A DNA stretch of 64,000 bases from UBA1952 sp965246785 (GTDB lineage: Bacteria; Bacteroidota; Bacteroidia; Chitinophagales; Chitinophagaceae). How positions within the stretch are numbered: the stretch's first letter is position 1; each line of letters begins with the position of its first letter. A program made the position numbers and the translations under genes. The stretch is from assembly GCA_965246785.1 (NCBI GenBank), contig CBDFFM010000033.1:1-64000 (forward strand), in the 5' to 3' direction. Of the stretch, positions 44,404 to 52,591 are shown one piece after another. Below the pieces are notes generated by a model. The model searched no databases and had not been told where the DNA came from. It was given only the letters and a program-made list of their open reading frames with translations.

Positions 44404-44550
44404 TAAGTTGGAATGTTGGGGTGTTTGAATGTTGGAGTGTTTAAGAAAACATTCCAGCTATTCCGGTAAAGATTAGAAAACTATGCCGCGCCACAAGGCC
44501 GCCGTGCGACCATTTAACGCAGGCTTGGCGGATGTGTTGCCGCCTGCCCG

Positions 44551-44558
44551 TAGCTTTA
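44551..44558 (+). promoter_or_regulatory. Candidate -7 box (TAGCTTTA) for the GNAT gene
   Basis: 5 bp upstream of ATG 44564. It supports that ATG over the one at 44483 and implies a leaderless or near-leaderless mRNA. Confidence 0.4.
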
Positions 44559-44563
44559 ACAGC

Positions 44564-45271
44564 ATGGATTTTACCATTCGCCGCGCCAAGCGGGAAGATT
44601 GCGCGGAGATGTTGGAACTGGTGCGGGAGCTGGCCGCCTTTGAGCGTGCGCCGGATGCTGTGACTGTTTCGTTAGAACATTTTGAAGAAAGCGGTTTCGG
44701 CGAAAATCCCGTGTGGCGTGCTTTTGTCGCCTGCGCGCCGGCACCTGAAAAAGCTGTAGAAGAACTGGCCGCAACGGCCGAACTTTCTTCAAGTACCATC
44801 CAAGACCCGCTTCTTCGCTCACTAATGCCCGCGTCCTCGCCTCCGGCGGAAGGCATGGAGCAGCCTGTCATGCTCTTGCAAACAGGTGATTCCGCGCTTA
44901 CAGAGCCGGGCATTCAGCTGGAAGAGGCGATAATGCCGCTCGTCCCTGAGTCGATACAGGAGGCTATGCCGCAGCAAATGGCGGAAGCGCAGCTTTGCGG
45001 CGAGGTCGTTGGCTTTGCGCTCTATTATATCCGCTATTCTACCTGGAAAGGCCAACGCATGTATCTGGAAGATATCATCGTCACCGAATCATGGCGTGGA
45101 AAAGGTGTGGGAACCGCATTGATGGATGCGCTCTTTGGCGAGGCCAAGGTTGAAAAGCTTCACGGAATCAGTTGGCAAGTGCTGGAATGGAACGAGCCGG
45201 CAATGAAATTCTACGAACGCTACGGTGTGGCCTTTGACAGAGAGTGGGTGAATGTGGCGGTGGATGTGTGA
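44564..45271 (+). CDS. GNAT-family N-acetyltransferase with large internal insertion
   Basis: 235 residues from ATG 44564 (MDFTIRRAKREDCAEML). Cytoplasmic acetyl-CoA-dependent transferase of the SAT-like group: ELVRELAAFERAPDAVTVS, the GFGENPVWRAFVA strand, GFALYYIRYSTWKGQRMYLEDIIV, the CoA loop ESWRGKGVGTALM and QVLEWNEPAMKFYERYG. Residues about 58-144 are an extra segment (Ala/Glu/Pro/Ser-rich, likely disordered) not found in this group, inserted in the beta-hairpin before the LCGEVVGFALYY strand; without it the protein would be the usual about 155 residues. Confidence 0.85.
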   Translation: MDFTIRRAKREDCAEMLELVRELAAFERAPDAVTVSLEHFEESGFGENPVWRAFVACAPAPEKAVEELAATAELSSSTIQDPLLRSLMPASSPPAEGMEQPVMLLQTGDSALTEPGIQLEEAIMPLVPESIQEAMPQQMAEAQLCGEVVGFALYYIRYSTWKGQRMYLEDIIVTESWRGKGVGTALMDALFGEAKVEKLHGISWQVLEWNEPAMKFYERYGVAFDREWVNVAVDV

Positions 45272-45280
45272 GCCGCTTTA

Positions 45281-45856
45281 CTACTGAAAGACACCGACTC
45301 TATCGTACAATTCTGAAAGAGGAATGCTTTCACTAATGCTTTCAATCAGCAGTTCCTCTTCCGGCTTATCGTAAACAGTAAGCAGCCATTGGCCCGTAGG
45401 TTGGCGGCGGAAGTGCTCTACCTTCATTCTTGTAGAAGCAATCATGATATATTCCTCCAAAGAAGGAATCTGACGATAGAAGTCAAATTTTTCGCCGCGG
45501 TCATAGCTTTCAGTGTCGGGAGAAAGCACTTCTATAAGCACGACCGGACTGGTAATTGTATCCTTCCGGTTTTTATACCGCGTTACATCCCCACATACGA
45601 TCGATAAGTCAGGGTAAGTATAAAGGCCGGCTGCTTCAATCTGAATACGAAGTGATTCAGGAAATACCTGACACCTTTTCCCTTTTAATCTGGAATGCAG
45701 TTCACCCAGCGCATTTCCTGAAACCTGCGCATGGACAATACTTCCGCCAGCCATGGCGAATATCTCCCCCTGATAATATTCATGACGCGTTTCCGCCTGC
45801 TCTTCAAAAAGCAGGTATTCCTCCTCAGTCATTTGTTGCAACGGAACGGCGCCCAT
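45281..45856 (-). CDS. Uma2-family (DUF820) restriction-endonuclease-fold protein
   Basis: 191 residues. MTEEEYLLFEEQAETRHEYYQGEIFAMAGGS is the standard N-terminus of DUF820/Uma2. The PD-(D/E)xK-like core follows: YPDLSIVCGDV and SPVVLIEVLSPDTESYDRGEKFDFYRQIPSLEEYIMI. Function is unproven; the family is very abundant in cyanobacteria and some Bacteroidota, often in genome-defence or mobile contexts. TATTTTTG lies 7 bp 5' of the ATG at 45856. Between the GNAT gene and porG. Confidence 0.92.
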   Translation of the reverse strand: MGAVPLQQMTEEEYLLFEEQAETRHEYYQGEIFAMAGGSIVHAQVSGNALGELHSRLKGKRCQVFPESLRIQIEAAGLYTYPDLSIVCGDVTRYKNRKDTITSPVVLIEVLSPDTESYDRGEKFDFYRQIPSLEEYIMIASTRMKVEHFRRQPTGQWLLTVYDKPEEELLIESISESIPLSELYDRVGVFQ

Positions 45857-45882
45857 AATTCTTCAAAAATAAACCGCAAGGA

Positions 45883-46755
45883 TTATTCTTCCATCACCTC
45901 CGCCGCCTTGTAATTTGGGCATCGGTAGGTTTTTAACTGAAACGACAGATTGATAATGCCGTACAGATACTGGTCGCTCGTCTGGCTGTTGCCCCGTTGC
46001 TTGCCGGTACGGCCCAGAGCTTTTGGGTTGTTAATAGGATTGTCCACGGAGCGGTCTTGTAGCCGCGTGGCGGGATTAGGAAAGTCCGGATTATTGCTTG
46101 GGAATTTATCCGCGCCCACATAACTCCGGGCTACATCGTCCAGGTAATCAGTCAGCGTCAGGCGGTCGGCTAATTCAAATCCAATGTTGAAGCCGGGCGC
46201 AATCCAGTACTTCACTCCCAAGCCTACCGGAAAGCAGGCGGAAAAAGAGCTGTACTTCCTGTTTTCAAAGCCGGAAAGATTCTGGCCTTCCGTGCCGTAC
46301 TTGCGCAGATAGTAGCGCTTCCCTTCCAGCTCCGTATAAGGATTGTAATAGAAAACGCCCACCCCGCCGGTCAGATAAGGCGTAAAGCGCCGGCCCTCCT
46401 CGCCCGTAGCAAAGCGGACAAAATTGAACTCGCTCTGCACCGAAAATTCAAAAATATCGCTCTCAAAAGAAAGGTTGCGCGCTTTATAAAAAGCATTGTC
46501 CGACAGCCTATCTGAATAGCCAACCTTGGTATAGGAAAAGTTGGCACGCACCGAAATATATGGATTGATATGATAACGAAGGAATGCTCCGCCAACCGGA
46601 TGCGGTGTATTCAGGCCGTAATTATCATTCAAATCGCCGAAATATTGTGAGCCGCCCAGCGTAATGCCATATTCAGTACCGGTAAAAAACAGTTGCGCCG
46701 AAACACTGCCGGCTAATAGAAGCAATAAGACAACTGAAAATAGGCGACGATACAT
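45883..46755 (-). CDS. porG: PorG/DUF6089 outer-membrane protein of the type IX secretion system
   Basis: 290 residues from ATG 46755 (MYRRLFSVVLLLLLAGSVSAQ), a clean signal peptide; the longer upstream frame comes from repeat DNA. TEYGITLGGSQYFGDLNDNYGL, FLRYHINPYISVRANFSYTKVGYSD, DIFEFSVQSEFNF and the glycine-rich TPYLTGGVGVFYYNP strands form an 8-stranded barrel as in DUF6089. The tail ends LKTYRCPNYKAAEVMEE with a family-typical TYRCP. PorG is an outer-membrane component connected to the PorK/N ring. A TAATTTTG box lies 17 bp before the start. Confidence 0.85.
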   Translation of the reverse strand: MYRRLFSVVLLLLLAGSVSAQLFFTGTEYGITLGGSQYFGDLNDNYGLNTPHPVGGAFLRYHINPYISVRANFSYTKVGYSDRLSDNAFYKARNLSFESDIFEFSVQSEFNFVRFATGEEGRRFTPYLTGGVGVFYYNPYTELEGKRYYLRKYGTEGQNLSGFENRKYSSFSACFPVGLGVKYWIAPGFNIGFELADRLTLTDYLDDVARSYVGADKFPSNNPDFPNPATRLQDRSVDNPINNPKALGRTGKQRGNSQTSDQYLYGIINLSFQLKTYRCPNYKAAEVMEE

Positions 46756-46884
46756 AGGGCGAACGATAACGGCAAAATTAGGCCATGTATTATGCGGGAT
46801 TCCACGCAAAGGCGCTAAGGTTTCGCAAAGGCGCGGGAAGTTTGGCGGCTTAGCGCTCACGTAATGCTTTCGCGCGAAACCACA

Positions 46885-47403
46885 CTAATTCTTGACAAAC
46901 AATGCTTTCAGCTCCCCAGCCTCCTCCGGCTTCATCTTACCGCCCAGTATCAGGCGGATTTGCCGCCGCCGCAGCGCGCCCTCATACATCTTTTGCTCTT
47001 CCTCAGTTTCTGTCTTCAGCTCCGGCACCGCCCGCGGGTGGCCGTTCGGGTCGAGGGCCACGAAGGTCAGGTAGGCCTCATTCGTAAAATAGCGGTACTG
47101 CGCCTGCATATCCTCTCCGTAAACGCGCAGGTACACCTCCATGCTCGTATTGAACGCTCTCGTTACCTTGCTTTCAATAGTCAGCAGGTTGCCGAGGCGG
47201 ATTGGCGCGTTAAACGACACATTATCAACTGATGCCGTCACCACCGGGCAGTTGCAGTGCTTCATGGCGGAGATGGCAGCGGCAATATCCATCCAGTGCA
47301 TCAGCTTGCCGCCCATGAGGTTGCCGAGGGTGTTCGTATCGTTGGGCAGCACCAGCTCGCTCATGATGTTGTGCGAGTCCTGTGGCGTTTTAGGAGAAAT
47401 CAT
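46885..47403 (-). CDS. Acyl-CoA thioesterase (YciA/BACH hot-dog family)
   Basis: 172 residues. Hydrolyses acyl-CoA in the cytoplasm. The hot-dog motif is LVLPNDTNTLGNLMGGKLMHWMDIAAAISAMKHCN, with the catalytic Asp and the GG helix start, followed by VTASVDNVSFNAPIRLGNLL and KVTRAFNTSMEVYLRVYGED. The C-terminal tail (EEQKMYEGALRRRQIRL) is the usual extension in Bacteroidota. ATG at 47403; a TATCTTCG box lies about 17 bp further 5'. Divergent from rpmI. Confidence 0.92.
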   Translation of the reverse strand: MISPKTPQDSHNIMSELVLPNDTNTLGNLMGGKLMHWMDIAAAISAMKHCNCPVVTASVDNVSFNAPIRLGNLLTIESKVTRAFNTSMEVYLRVYGEDMQAQYRYFTNEAYLTFVALDPNGHPRAVPELKTETEEEQKMYEGALRRRQIRLILGGKMKPEEAGELKALFVKN

Positions 47404-47451
47404 ATCGGATTTTTGCGGCGCGAAGATAGACCTGACGCTGCCGTAACCGTA

Positions 47452-47530
47452 ATAGAACGCTGATGACGCAGATTTTTATGGTGGCCGTTGATATGAATTA
47501 AATCAAATCTCCTTAATCGTAAAAATCTGG
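47452..47530. repeat. Dispersed-type intergenic repeat with 10-bp inverted ends
   Basis: CAGATTTTTA (47469-47478) is inverted as TAAAAATCTG (47520-47529). The sequence between (TGAATTAAATCAAATCTCCTTAATCG) is typical of repeats seen between Bacteroidota genes. It lies in the rpmI leader but upstream of the promoter. Confidence 0.6.
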
Positions 47531-47564
47531 GTTCTGTCGTTCTAAAGTTTTCAACATTTCCCCC

Positions 47565-47572
47565 TACCTTTG
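47565..47572 (+). promoter_or_regulatory. -7 promoter element of rpmI-rplT (TACCTTTG)
   Basis: Perfect TAnnTTTG 23 bp upstream of the rpmI ATG. A GTTTTC/TTG-like -33 lies at about 47546-47553. Confidence 0.65.
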
Positions 47573-47595
47573 CCGTCCTTAAAAAAACCGGCACT

Positions 47596-47793
47596 ATGCC
47601 CAAGATGAAGACGCACAGCCGTGCGAAGAAGACCTTTAAAGTAACCGGCACGGGCAAAATCCGTCGTTATCAGGCCTTTAAGAGTCACCTGCTTACCAAG
47701 AAAAGCAAGACCCGCAAGCGTCACCTCCGCCAGGCTGCTTTCGTGCACCCAAGCAACCTGAACCTTGTAAAGCGCATGCTCGTACTGCGCTAA
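47596..47793 (+). CDS. rpmI: 50S ribosomal protein L35
   Basis: 65 residues, the normal length; strongly basic. PKMKTHSRAKKTFKVTGTGKIRRYQAFKSHLLTKKS and the RKRHLRQAAFVH end match L35. It is followed by rplT after 38 bp, the usual pair; infC, the usual gene before it, is absent and a hot-dog thioesterase gene is divergent instead. Own promoter at 47565. Confidence 0.98.
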   Translation: MPKMKTHSRAKKTFKVTGTGKIRRYQAFKSHLLTKKSKTRKRHLRQAAFVHPSNLNLVKRMLVLR

Positions 47794-47831
47794 TTCTCCA
47801 TTCTCAATTTACAATTCTCAATTAATAAGAA

Positions 47832-48179
47832 ATGCCACGTTCCGTCAATGCGGTTGCATCCCGCGCACGCCGTAAAAAGATACTGAAGCAGGCCAAAGGT
47901 TTTTATGGCAAGCGGAAGAACGTATATACCGTAGCGAAAAACGTACTGGAAAAGGGCCTCGGCTACAGCTATGTAGGCCGCAAAATCAAGAAGCGCGACT
48001 ACCGCAGCATGTGGATTGTGCGCATCAACGCCGCCGTGCGTGAGGAAGGCATGAGCTACTCCGTATTCATCAACAAGCTACAAGGCGCAGGTATTGACCT
48101 AAACCGCAAGGTGCTGGCCGACCTCGCTATGAATGAGCCAGAAGCGTTTAAGGCGCTGGTAACTCAGGTGAAAGGCTAA
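47832..48179 (+). CDS. rplT: 50S ribosomal protein L20
   Basis: 115 residues. PRSVNAVASRARRKKILKQAKGFYGKRKNVYTVAKN is the conserved L20 start, and YVGRKIKKRDYRSMWIVRINAAVRE the core. An early assembly protein of the large subunit; in E. coli and B. subtilis it represses its own operon by binding the leader. Terminator 22 bp after the stop, so the transcript is rpmI-rplT only. Confidence 0.98.
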   Translation: MPRSVNAVASRARRKKILKQAKGFYGKRKNVYTVAKNVLEKGLGYSYVGRKIKKRDYRSMWIVRINAAVREEGMSYSVFINKLQGAGIDLNRKVLADLAMNEPEAFKALVTQVKG

Positions 48180-48200
48180 GAACTACTGCTTTTATTTAGA

Positions 48201-48230
48201 AAGCCCGTGTCTTTGGATACGGGCTTTTTT
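48201..48230 (+). terminator. rplT intrinsic terminator
   Basis: AAGCCCGT / ACGGGCTT 8-bp stem, GTCTTTGGAT loop, T-run. Confidence 0.9.
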
Positions 48231-48267
48231 ATGTGACATTGCTTAACTTTATTTCAAACAAAATGGT

Positions 48268-48462
48268 ATGAAAGGAGTAAGTTTCGTAACCAATGATGCA
48301 GGAGAAAAGACTGCGGTAATGCTTGATTTAGCGATGTTTGGCGAGGAAGTACAGGATTTTCTGGATGTATTGGAATGCAATGAGCGGGCAGGCGCGCCTT
48401 CGCGTGATGCCTTTGAGGCGATAGATGAAATACTTAGCCGGAAAGAAGCCGCTGCCCGATGA
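48268..48462 (+). CDS. Probable antitoxin of a RelE-type pair
   Basis: 64 residues, acidic. MKGVSFVTNDAGEKTAVMLDLAMFGEEVQDFLDVLECNE has the strand-helix start of many small antitoxins (VTNDAGEKTAVMLDL resembles the 'v.d..G...aV.i' Phd-like strand). The tail SRDAFEAIDEILSRKE would wrap the toxin. Overlaps the next gene by 4 bases (ATGA). Identification rests mainly on the context. Confidence 0.65.
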   Translation: MKGVSFVTNDAGEKTAVMLDLAMFGEEVQDFLDVLECNERAGAPSRDAFEAIDEILSRKEAAAR

Positions 48463-48746
48463 GTAAGTATGCTGTAATTATCACGCGTCCTGCGGAAAAG
48501 GATTTGGAGGCCTTAGATGCGCAGACAATCAGGCGAATACGCGCAAAGATTGTAGAGCTGGCAGATAATCCCTTTTTATCCGGCAGTAAAAAGCTTGTGC
48601 AATACCAAAGCAGCCGGGCGACTGGCGAGGCAGAGCAGTATTTCCGTGTACGTGTCGGAGACTACAGGATTATTTATACTGTTAAGAATGAAATACTGCT
48701 TATTACAATCGTAAAGATTGCGAATAGAAAAGATGCCTACCGATGA
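48459..48746 (+). CDS. RelE/ParE-family toxin
   Basis: 95 residues. SKYAVIITRPAEKDLEALDAQTIRRIRAKIVELADNPF and EQYFRVRVGDYRIIYTVKNEILLITIVKIANRKDAYR are the RelE core with the R-x-G-x-Y-R-I-x-Y strand and the closing NRKDxYR. Its start overlaps the antitoxin stop (ATGA) and its own stop overlaps the start of the next gene in the same manner, so three genes are translationally coupled. Confidence 0.86.
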   Translation: MSKYAVIITRPAEKDLEALDAQTIRRIRAKIVELADNPFLSGSKKLVQYQSSRATGEAEQYFRVRVGDYRIIYTVKNEILLITIVKIANRKDAYR

Positions 48747-49510
48747 AAAGGCCCACCGCCATCCAAATCTCCATCCCCGCGCCTTGCACACAGGCCTGGG
48801 ATGATATGCAGCCGGCGCAGGGCGGGCGGCATTGCGCGCATTGCCAGAAGGTTGTGGTGGATTTTACCCGGATGACGGATGCGCAGTTGCTGGATTATTT
48901 CAAGAAAAATGCTGTTTCGTGCGGACGTCTTAATTCTGGGCAACTTGAGCGCGCAATTAGAACTGTTGAAATTTCTAAGTCTAATTGGTGGACGAAAGTA
49001 GCAGCCAGCATACTACTTGCTATGGGACTTTCAAAGACTGTAGCCGCTCAAAGCAAGAACAAGGAGCCCCTTGAACAAAAGGTTAGTGACAAAAGTATTG
49101 ATAATAAGGTAGTTGTTAGTGAGCATCTCGAAAGTGATTCAACTACTTTAATTGGTAAGGTTACCAACGAACATAGAGAGCCATTAATAAATGCACGAGT
49201 GCGATTATATAAAGATTCGGTTCTGAAAGCAGAAACGGTAACTGATTTTGACGGAAATTACATGATAAGAGCAGTTCAAGTAGGAAACTATGAACTAAGA
49301 TTCAATTATTTAGACGCGCATCTGACTATTATTAATGTTGAAATAAAACAGGCTGGAATAAGACTGACTGTCGATGCACGGTTGTTAATCTCAAAAACCA
49401 AATTCTGTCAAGAACCTATTATGGGACGTCTAGAATCAGCGTTTCCATGGTTCGAGCCTCCCGGACAAAAGACATTTGAATCGGGTAAGAACCTACCTAA
49501 TGGCTGGTAA
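48743..49510 (+). CDS. Cys-motif/carboxypeptidase-regulatory-like domain protein, TonB-associated type
   Basis: 255 residues. N-terminus ISIPAPCTQAWDDMQPAQGGRHCAHCQKVVVDFTRMTDAQLLDYF with C-x-W and CxxC-K-x-V-x-D-F, then SCGRL: a small cysteine-motif domain common in Bacteroidota ahead of TonB or regulatory domains, possibly metal-binding. One membrane helix at about 84-100 (WWTKVAASILLAMGLSKTVAA). A CarboxypepD_reg-like beta-sandwich follows at about 135-205 (LIGKVTNEHREPLINARVRLY..TVTDFDGNYMIRAVQVGNYELRF). The second half is AT-rich compared with the first. ATG overlaps the toxin stop by 4 bases. Confidence 0.72.
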   Translation: MKRPTAIQISIPAPCTQAWDDMQPAQGGRHCAHCQKVVVDFTRMTDAQLLDYFKKNAVSCGRLNSGQLERAIRTVEISKSNWWTKVAASILLAMGLSKTVAAQSKNKEPLEQKVSDKSIDNKVVVSEHLESDSTTLIGKVTNEHREPLINARVRLYKDSVLKAETVTDFDGNYMIRAVQVGNYELRFNYLDAHLTIINVEIKQAGIRLTVDARLLISKTKFCQEPIMGRLESAFPWFEPPGQKTFESGKNLPNGW

Positions 49511-49524
49511 AAACATCAATATAT

Positions 49525-52236
49525 TCACTCAACCACCAGCTTCATCCCTCCAACCTCCCCACCGGCGGCCCCAATCCTTACAAAGTACACCCCCTTCGCC
49601 CACCCACGCACATCAATGCGCGCCTCATGCGTACCAGTGCTGTAAGTGCCTTCGGAGGCAAACAGCGTCTTCCCCAGCATATCCGTCACCTTCCAGCTAT
49701 AGCTGCCTGCCACCAAAGCATTAAAGCGCAACGTAGTAGAACCGCTCGCCGGATTCGGGAAGAGTGTAGCCTCCGGCGCTGCCGGTACCGCCGTATTCGC
49801 CGCCAGCTTCGTGCAGCCGCTTGGCGCAAAATCCACCCGGATAGCCGTACCCGCGCCGCAGGCCGCCGGGGCCGCCTTCAGCGGATGCGCGCCATATACC
49901 TGCTTCCGCGCCACATCCACCCGCGCCGATGATGAGGTGCAGGTAGTGGTATTGCCCGTCGAGTTGGTGATGCAGTTGTAATCCATTGCTATCACCTTCA
50001 TAGCTGCCAGGAAATCGCCATTAATGGCTGCCGCCGGTATGCTGTAAGTCCCGTTGCCGCTCAGGCCGGCCGACTCATAAATCACATAGCCGATGGCGTC
50101 CAGTATCACGATGCGTAGCTTATTCGCGCGGCCTGAGTAGCTGCTCACCGTTACCGTCAGGCTGCGGGCCGTGGGCGTATCTACTACATCGCAGGCAAGG
50201 CGCGCCGCCGTCTGGTCGGGCACAGTTGCAGCCGCGCCTATCGTTGTGCTATAGACAGAAAATCCGCTATTGCTTACCGAGCCGTTCGTATAGACAAAGC
50301 TGTCCGCCACGTGTGGCCGCTGCACCACCACCGGCGTATAGTACCAGGTAATAGGCGCCGTGCAGGGCGCGGGTATCACATCCAGCGCTGCCGCCGTAGT
50401 GCCTCCGGAGAGCAAGGCGTCATTGGTGCTTGGCATCACGCTTACGGTGGCTGTGTCCAGGAATGCCTGCGCTTCCCCATAATTGGCAAAGGGCGCGGCG
50501 CTCCGTGTCCAGTACACGTTCTGGCAGCCAAAGTCCACCCCTCGCGGCGCTGCGGATGCCTTCAGGCGCAGCGGCGCGTTATATACATTGCAGCATACCG
50601 GCATCTTCAGCGGTTGCGGCACTACGCCATTGCCCGGCGCTGCGCCCTGCTTTACTGTGGCCGTGACGGCCGTTATGCAGCCGTTGGAATCCGCCACCGT
50701 AACGGTGTAATCGCCCGCCGTCGTCACATTCGCCAGGTTTTGGGTCTTTGCGCCGCTTGACCAGCTATAGGTGTAAGGCGCGGTGCCGAAGTGGTTGCCC
50801 GCGAATTGCAGCATTACCCCGCCCGTACCGCTGCAAATGGGCTGCGGCGTCAGGCTTACAGACATTGTAGAAGCTAAGCACGAAGCCTGGCCGACATTGC
50901 TGCGGACGAGCGCTCCTGGCAGCGGCCCGAAGCCATTGGCCAGGTTGATGCCGCGGCTCACGAGGTGGCAATAGCTCATCACCGTGCCCTTCCAGGCCGT
51001 GACAGGTGCCGTATTGGAATAGGTGGAGCCGCAGGTATTGCAGCCGCTGCCATTCTCCAGCGTATAGCAATCGTCAATAGCGCCGCAGGCCCCGCCGGAG
51101 CCGGTGTTCCAGCCGCACCAGTGGGTGTGCGGGGAGCCGAGGTTGTGGCCCGTCTCGTGGCTTACCACCTCTACATCCCAGCTAAAGGTGGGCACCGTGT
51201 TGACTGTGCCGTAGATGTCGCTGTAGCCGTAGGCGAACGGGCGGTTGTTGCAAAGGCCGTCCAGGAAAGCCACGCCGCCATTACCGCCGTTGCCATTGTT
51301 GTCGCGGGTGATGAGGTGGGCCAGGTCGCCATTGAAGCCGTTGCCGAGGCTGTTCCAATAGGCGCGGAAGGCATACAACGCCACACGGGAAGAGGCCGTC
51401 GGGTAATCGTCCTGCGCCGTCCAGATGTAGAGGGAGCCCAGCTCCATGGCTATGGATTCATTCGCGTAAAGCGCCTGAAATTGGTTGAAGAGGGATGTGG
51501 CGTAGTTCTGCGCCGTAGTGAGCGAGGAGCCTTTGCTCGTATAGACGTTGTAAGAAAGTTCCCAATACACCCGCACCTTATTACACAGGAGGGCCTTCGC
51601 CGCCTTGCCCTTGCCGCCCGTTTCCAGCGTGCCCGGCACCGGCTCCGGCGTGGCGCACTTCGTGGCGCGCGGGTGCAGCATATCGGCATCATTGTAAAGA
51701 ATAAAATTGCCCGAGCCGTCTTCCAGGCGGCCCAGGTTGAAGTTGCCTTCTTCATTAGAAAAGAGGATGGCCACATCCCCGTTAGGGAAGACGCTAGCCG
51801 CCGCCATGCTTTCGCCATCGCCCGCAAGGGCGCCCTGATAATGGACGCCTGCCGTATAGGCCGCCTTGTGCCGCCCGCCCGCGTCTATGGTGCCCATGTC
51901 CGGCGCATCGCCTGTTGGGTAAGCGCGCAACATTTCCAATGTATAGGCCTTGCCGGCGGCGGTGCGCAAGGTGATGCTCAGGGCTTCCGGATGGCTTTGG
52001 CACAGGCTTGCCGCCGCGCCGGGAATGGCGCGCAGGAGGGTCTCACGGGCCAGCATATCGCTGTGCTTCGCGCCTTCGGCGGAGGTAAAGAGGGTGGCTT
52101 CGGTGAAGGCCTGCCCGCCGGCCCGGGCGGCGGCCACCTTTGCAGCGAGGGCATGGCCCGCCATTGCGGCGGGAGCAAGGAGGAGGAGCGCGGCGATAGA
52201 GAGGATGGTCGCGAGGGGGCGGAGGCGGATAAGCAT
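49525..52236 (-). CDS. Secreted metzincin zinc protease with T9SS sorting domain
   Basis: 903 residues from ATG 52236 (MLIRLRPLATILSIAALLLLAPAAMA), a signal peptide; the longer upstream frame has no support. Residues about 200-420 contain the reprolysin-like domain with the zinc motif HETGHNLGSPH at 360-370 and the Met-turn TVMSYC near 410. Cysteines in between suggest disulphides. A PKD-like domain (CITAVTATVK) follows at about 450-560, then long beta-rich sections, and the C-terminal sorting domain ATLFPNPASGSTTLRF..WKVTDMLGKTLF..KGVYFVRI for T9SS export. Function is likely extracellular proteolysis or processing. Preceded by the phased A-tract array. Confidence 0.88.
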   Translation of the reverse strand: MLIRLRPLATILSIAALLLLAPAAMAGHALAAKVAAARAGGQAFTEATLFTSAEGAKHSDMLARETLLRAIPGAAASLCQSHPEALSITLRTAAGKAYTLEMLRAYPTGDAPDMGTIDAGGRHKAAYTAGVHYQGALAGDGESMAAASVFPNGDVAILFSNEEGNFNLGRLEDGSGNFILYNDADMLHPRATKCATPEPVPGTLETGGKGKAAKALLCNKVRVYWELSYNVYTSKGSSLTTAQNYATSLFNQFQALYANESIAMELGSLYIWTAQDDYPTASSRVALYAFRAYWNSLGNGFNGDLAHLITRDNNGNGGNGGVAFLDGLCNNRPFAYGYSDIYGTVNTVPTFSWDVEVVSHETGHNLGSPHTHWCGWNTGSGGACGAIDDCYTLENGSGCNTCGSTYSNTAPVTAWKGTVMSYCHLVSRGINLANGFGPLPGALVRSNVGQASCLASTMSVSLTPQPICSGTGGVMLQFAGNHFGTAPYTYSWSSGAKTQNLANVTTAGDYTVTVADSNGCITAVTATVKQGAAPGNGVVPQPLKMPVCCNVYNAPLRLKASAAPRGVDFGCQNVYWTRSAAPFANYGEAQAFLDTATVSVMPSTNDALLSGGTTAAALDVIPAPCTAPITWYYTPVVVQRPHVADSFVYTNGSVSNSGFSVYSTTIGAAATVPDQTAARLACDVVDTPTARSLTVTVSSYSGRANKLRIVILDAIGYVIYESAGLSGNGTYSIPAAAINGDFLAAMKVIAMDYNCITNSTGNTTTCTSSSARVDVARKQVYGAHPLKAAPAACGAGTAIRVDFAPSGCTKLAANTAVPAAPEATLFPNPASGSTTLRFNALVAGSYSWKVTDMLGKTLFASEGTYSTGTHEARIDVRGWAKGVYFVRIGAAGGEVGGMKLVVE

Positions 52237-52390
52237 TAGAATAAAAGGGAAGATTGCGAAAATACCGCCTGAATGTGGGATAGCGCCATGGCAGTGGCGC
52301 TTTTCGCGCCATAGGGCGGTCAAAATGCGGCGATTAGCCGCTGACTGACTGCCGCACATGCCTGCGGGAGGGCTTACCGAGCTCGTAATT

Positions 52391-52516
52391 TGAAAAAACA
52401 ACCTCGCTAAATGAAAAAACAAGCTCGCTAAACGAAAAAACGAGCTTGCTAAATGAAAAAACGAGCTCGTAATTTAAAAAAACGAGCTAGGTAAACAAAA
52501 AAACGAGCTCGCTGAA
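52391..52516. repeat. Six 21-bp tandem repeats with phased A-tracts
   Basis: Units start at 52391, 52412, 52433, 52454, 52475 and 52496. Each is A6-A7 followed by a CGAGCTCG-like palindrome and a short AT end. A partial unit precedes at 52379. The period equals two helical turns. Located 155 bp upstream of the metzincin start codon (52236) and 75 bp after the pyrH stop. Confidence 0.92.
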
Positions 52517-52591
52517 TGATTTGCCGGGCAAATGTTAAGGGAAAGGCAACCCGATAGCCGGCCCAATAAGAATCTTTTTGCGGGAGGCCGC

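Noticed and set aside
50965..52239. 424-residue open frame antisense to the metzincin gene
   Set aside because: Shadow frame with no motif; the minus-strand protein carries the zinc site and Met-turn.
52391..52516. CRISPR array
   Set aside because: Repeats are directly adjacent with no spacers and no cas gene nearby.
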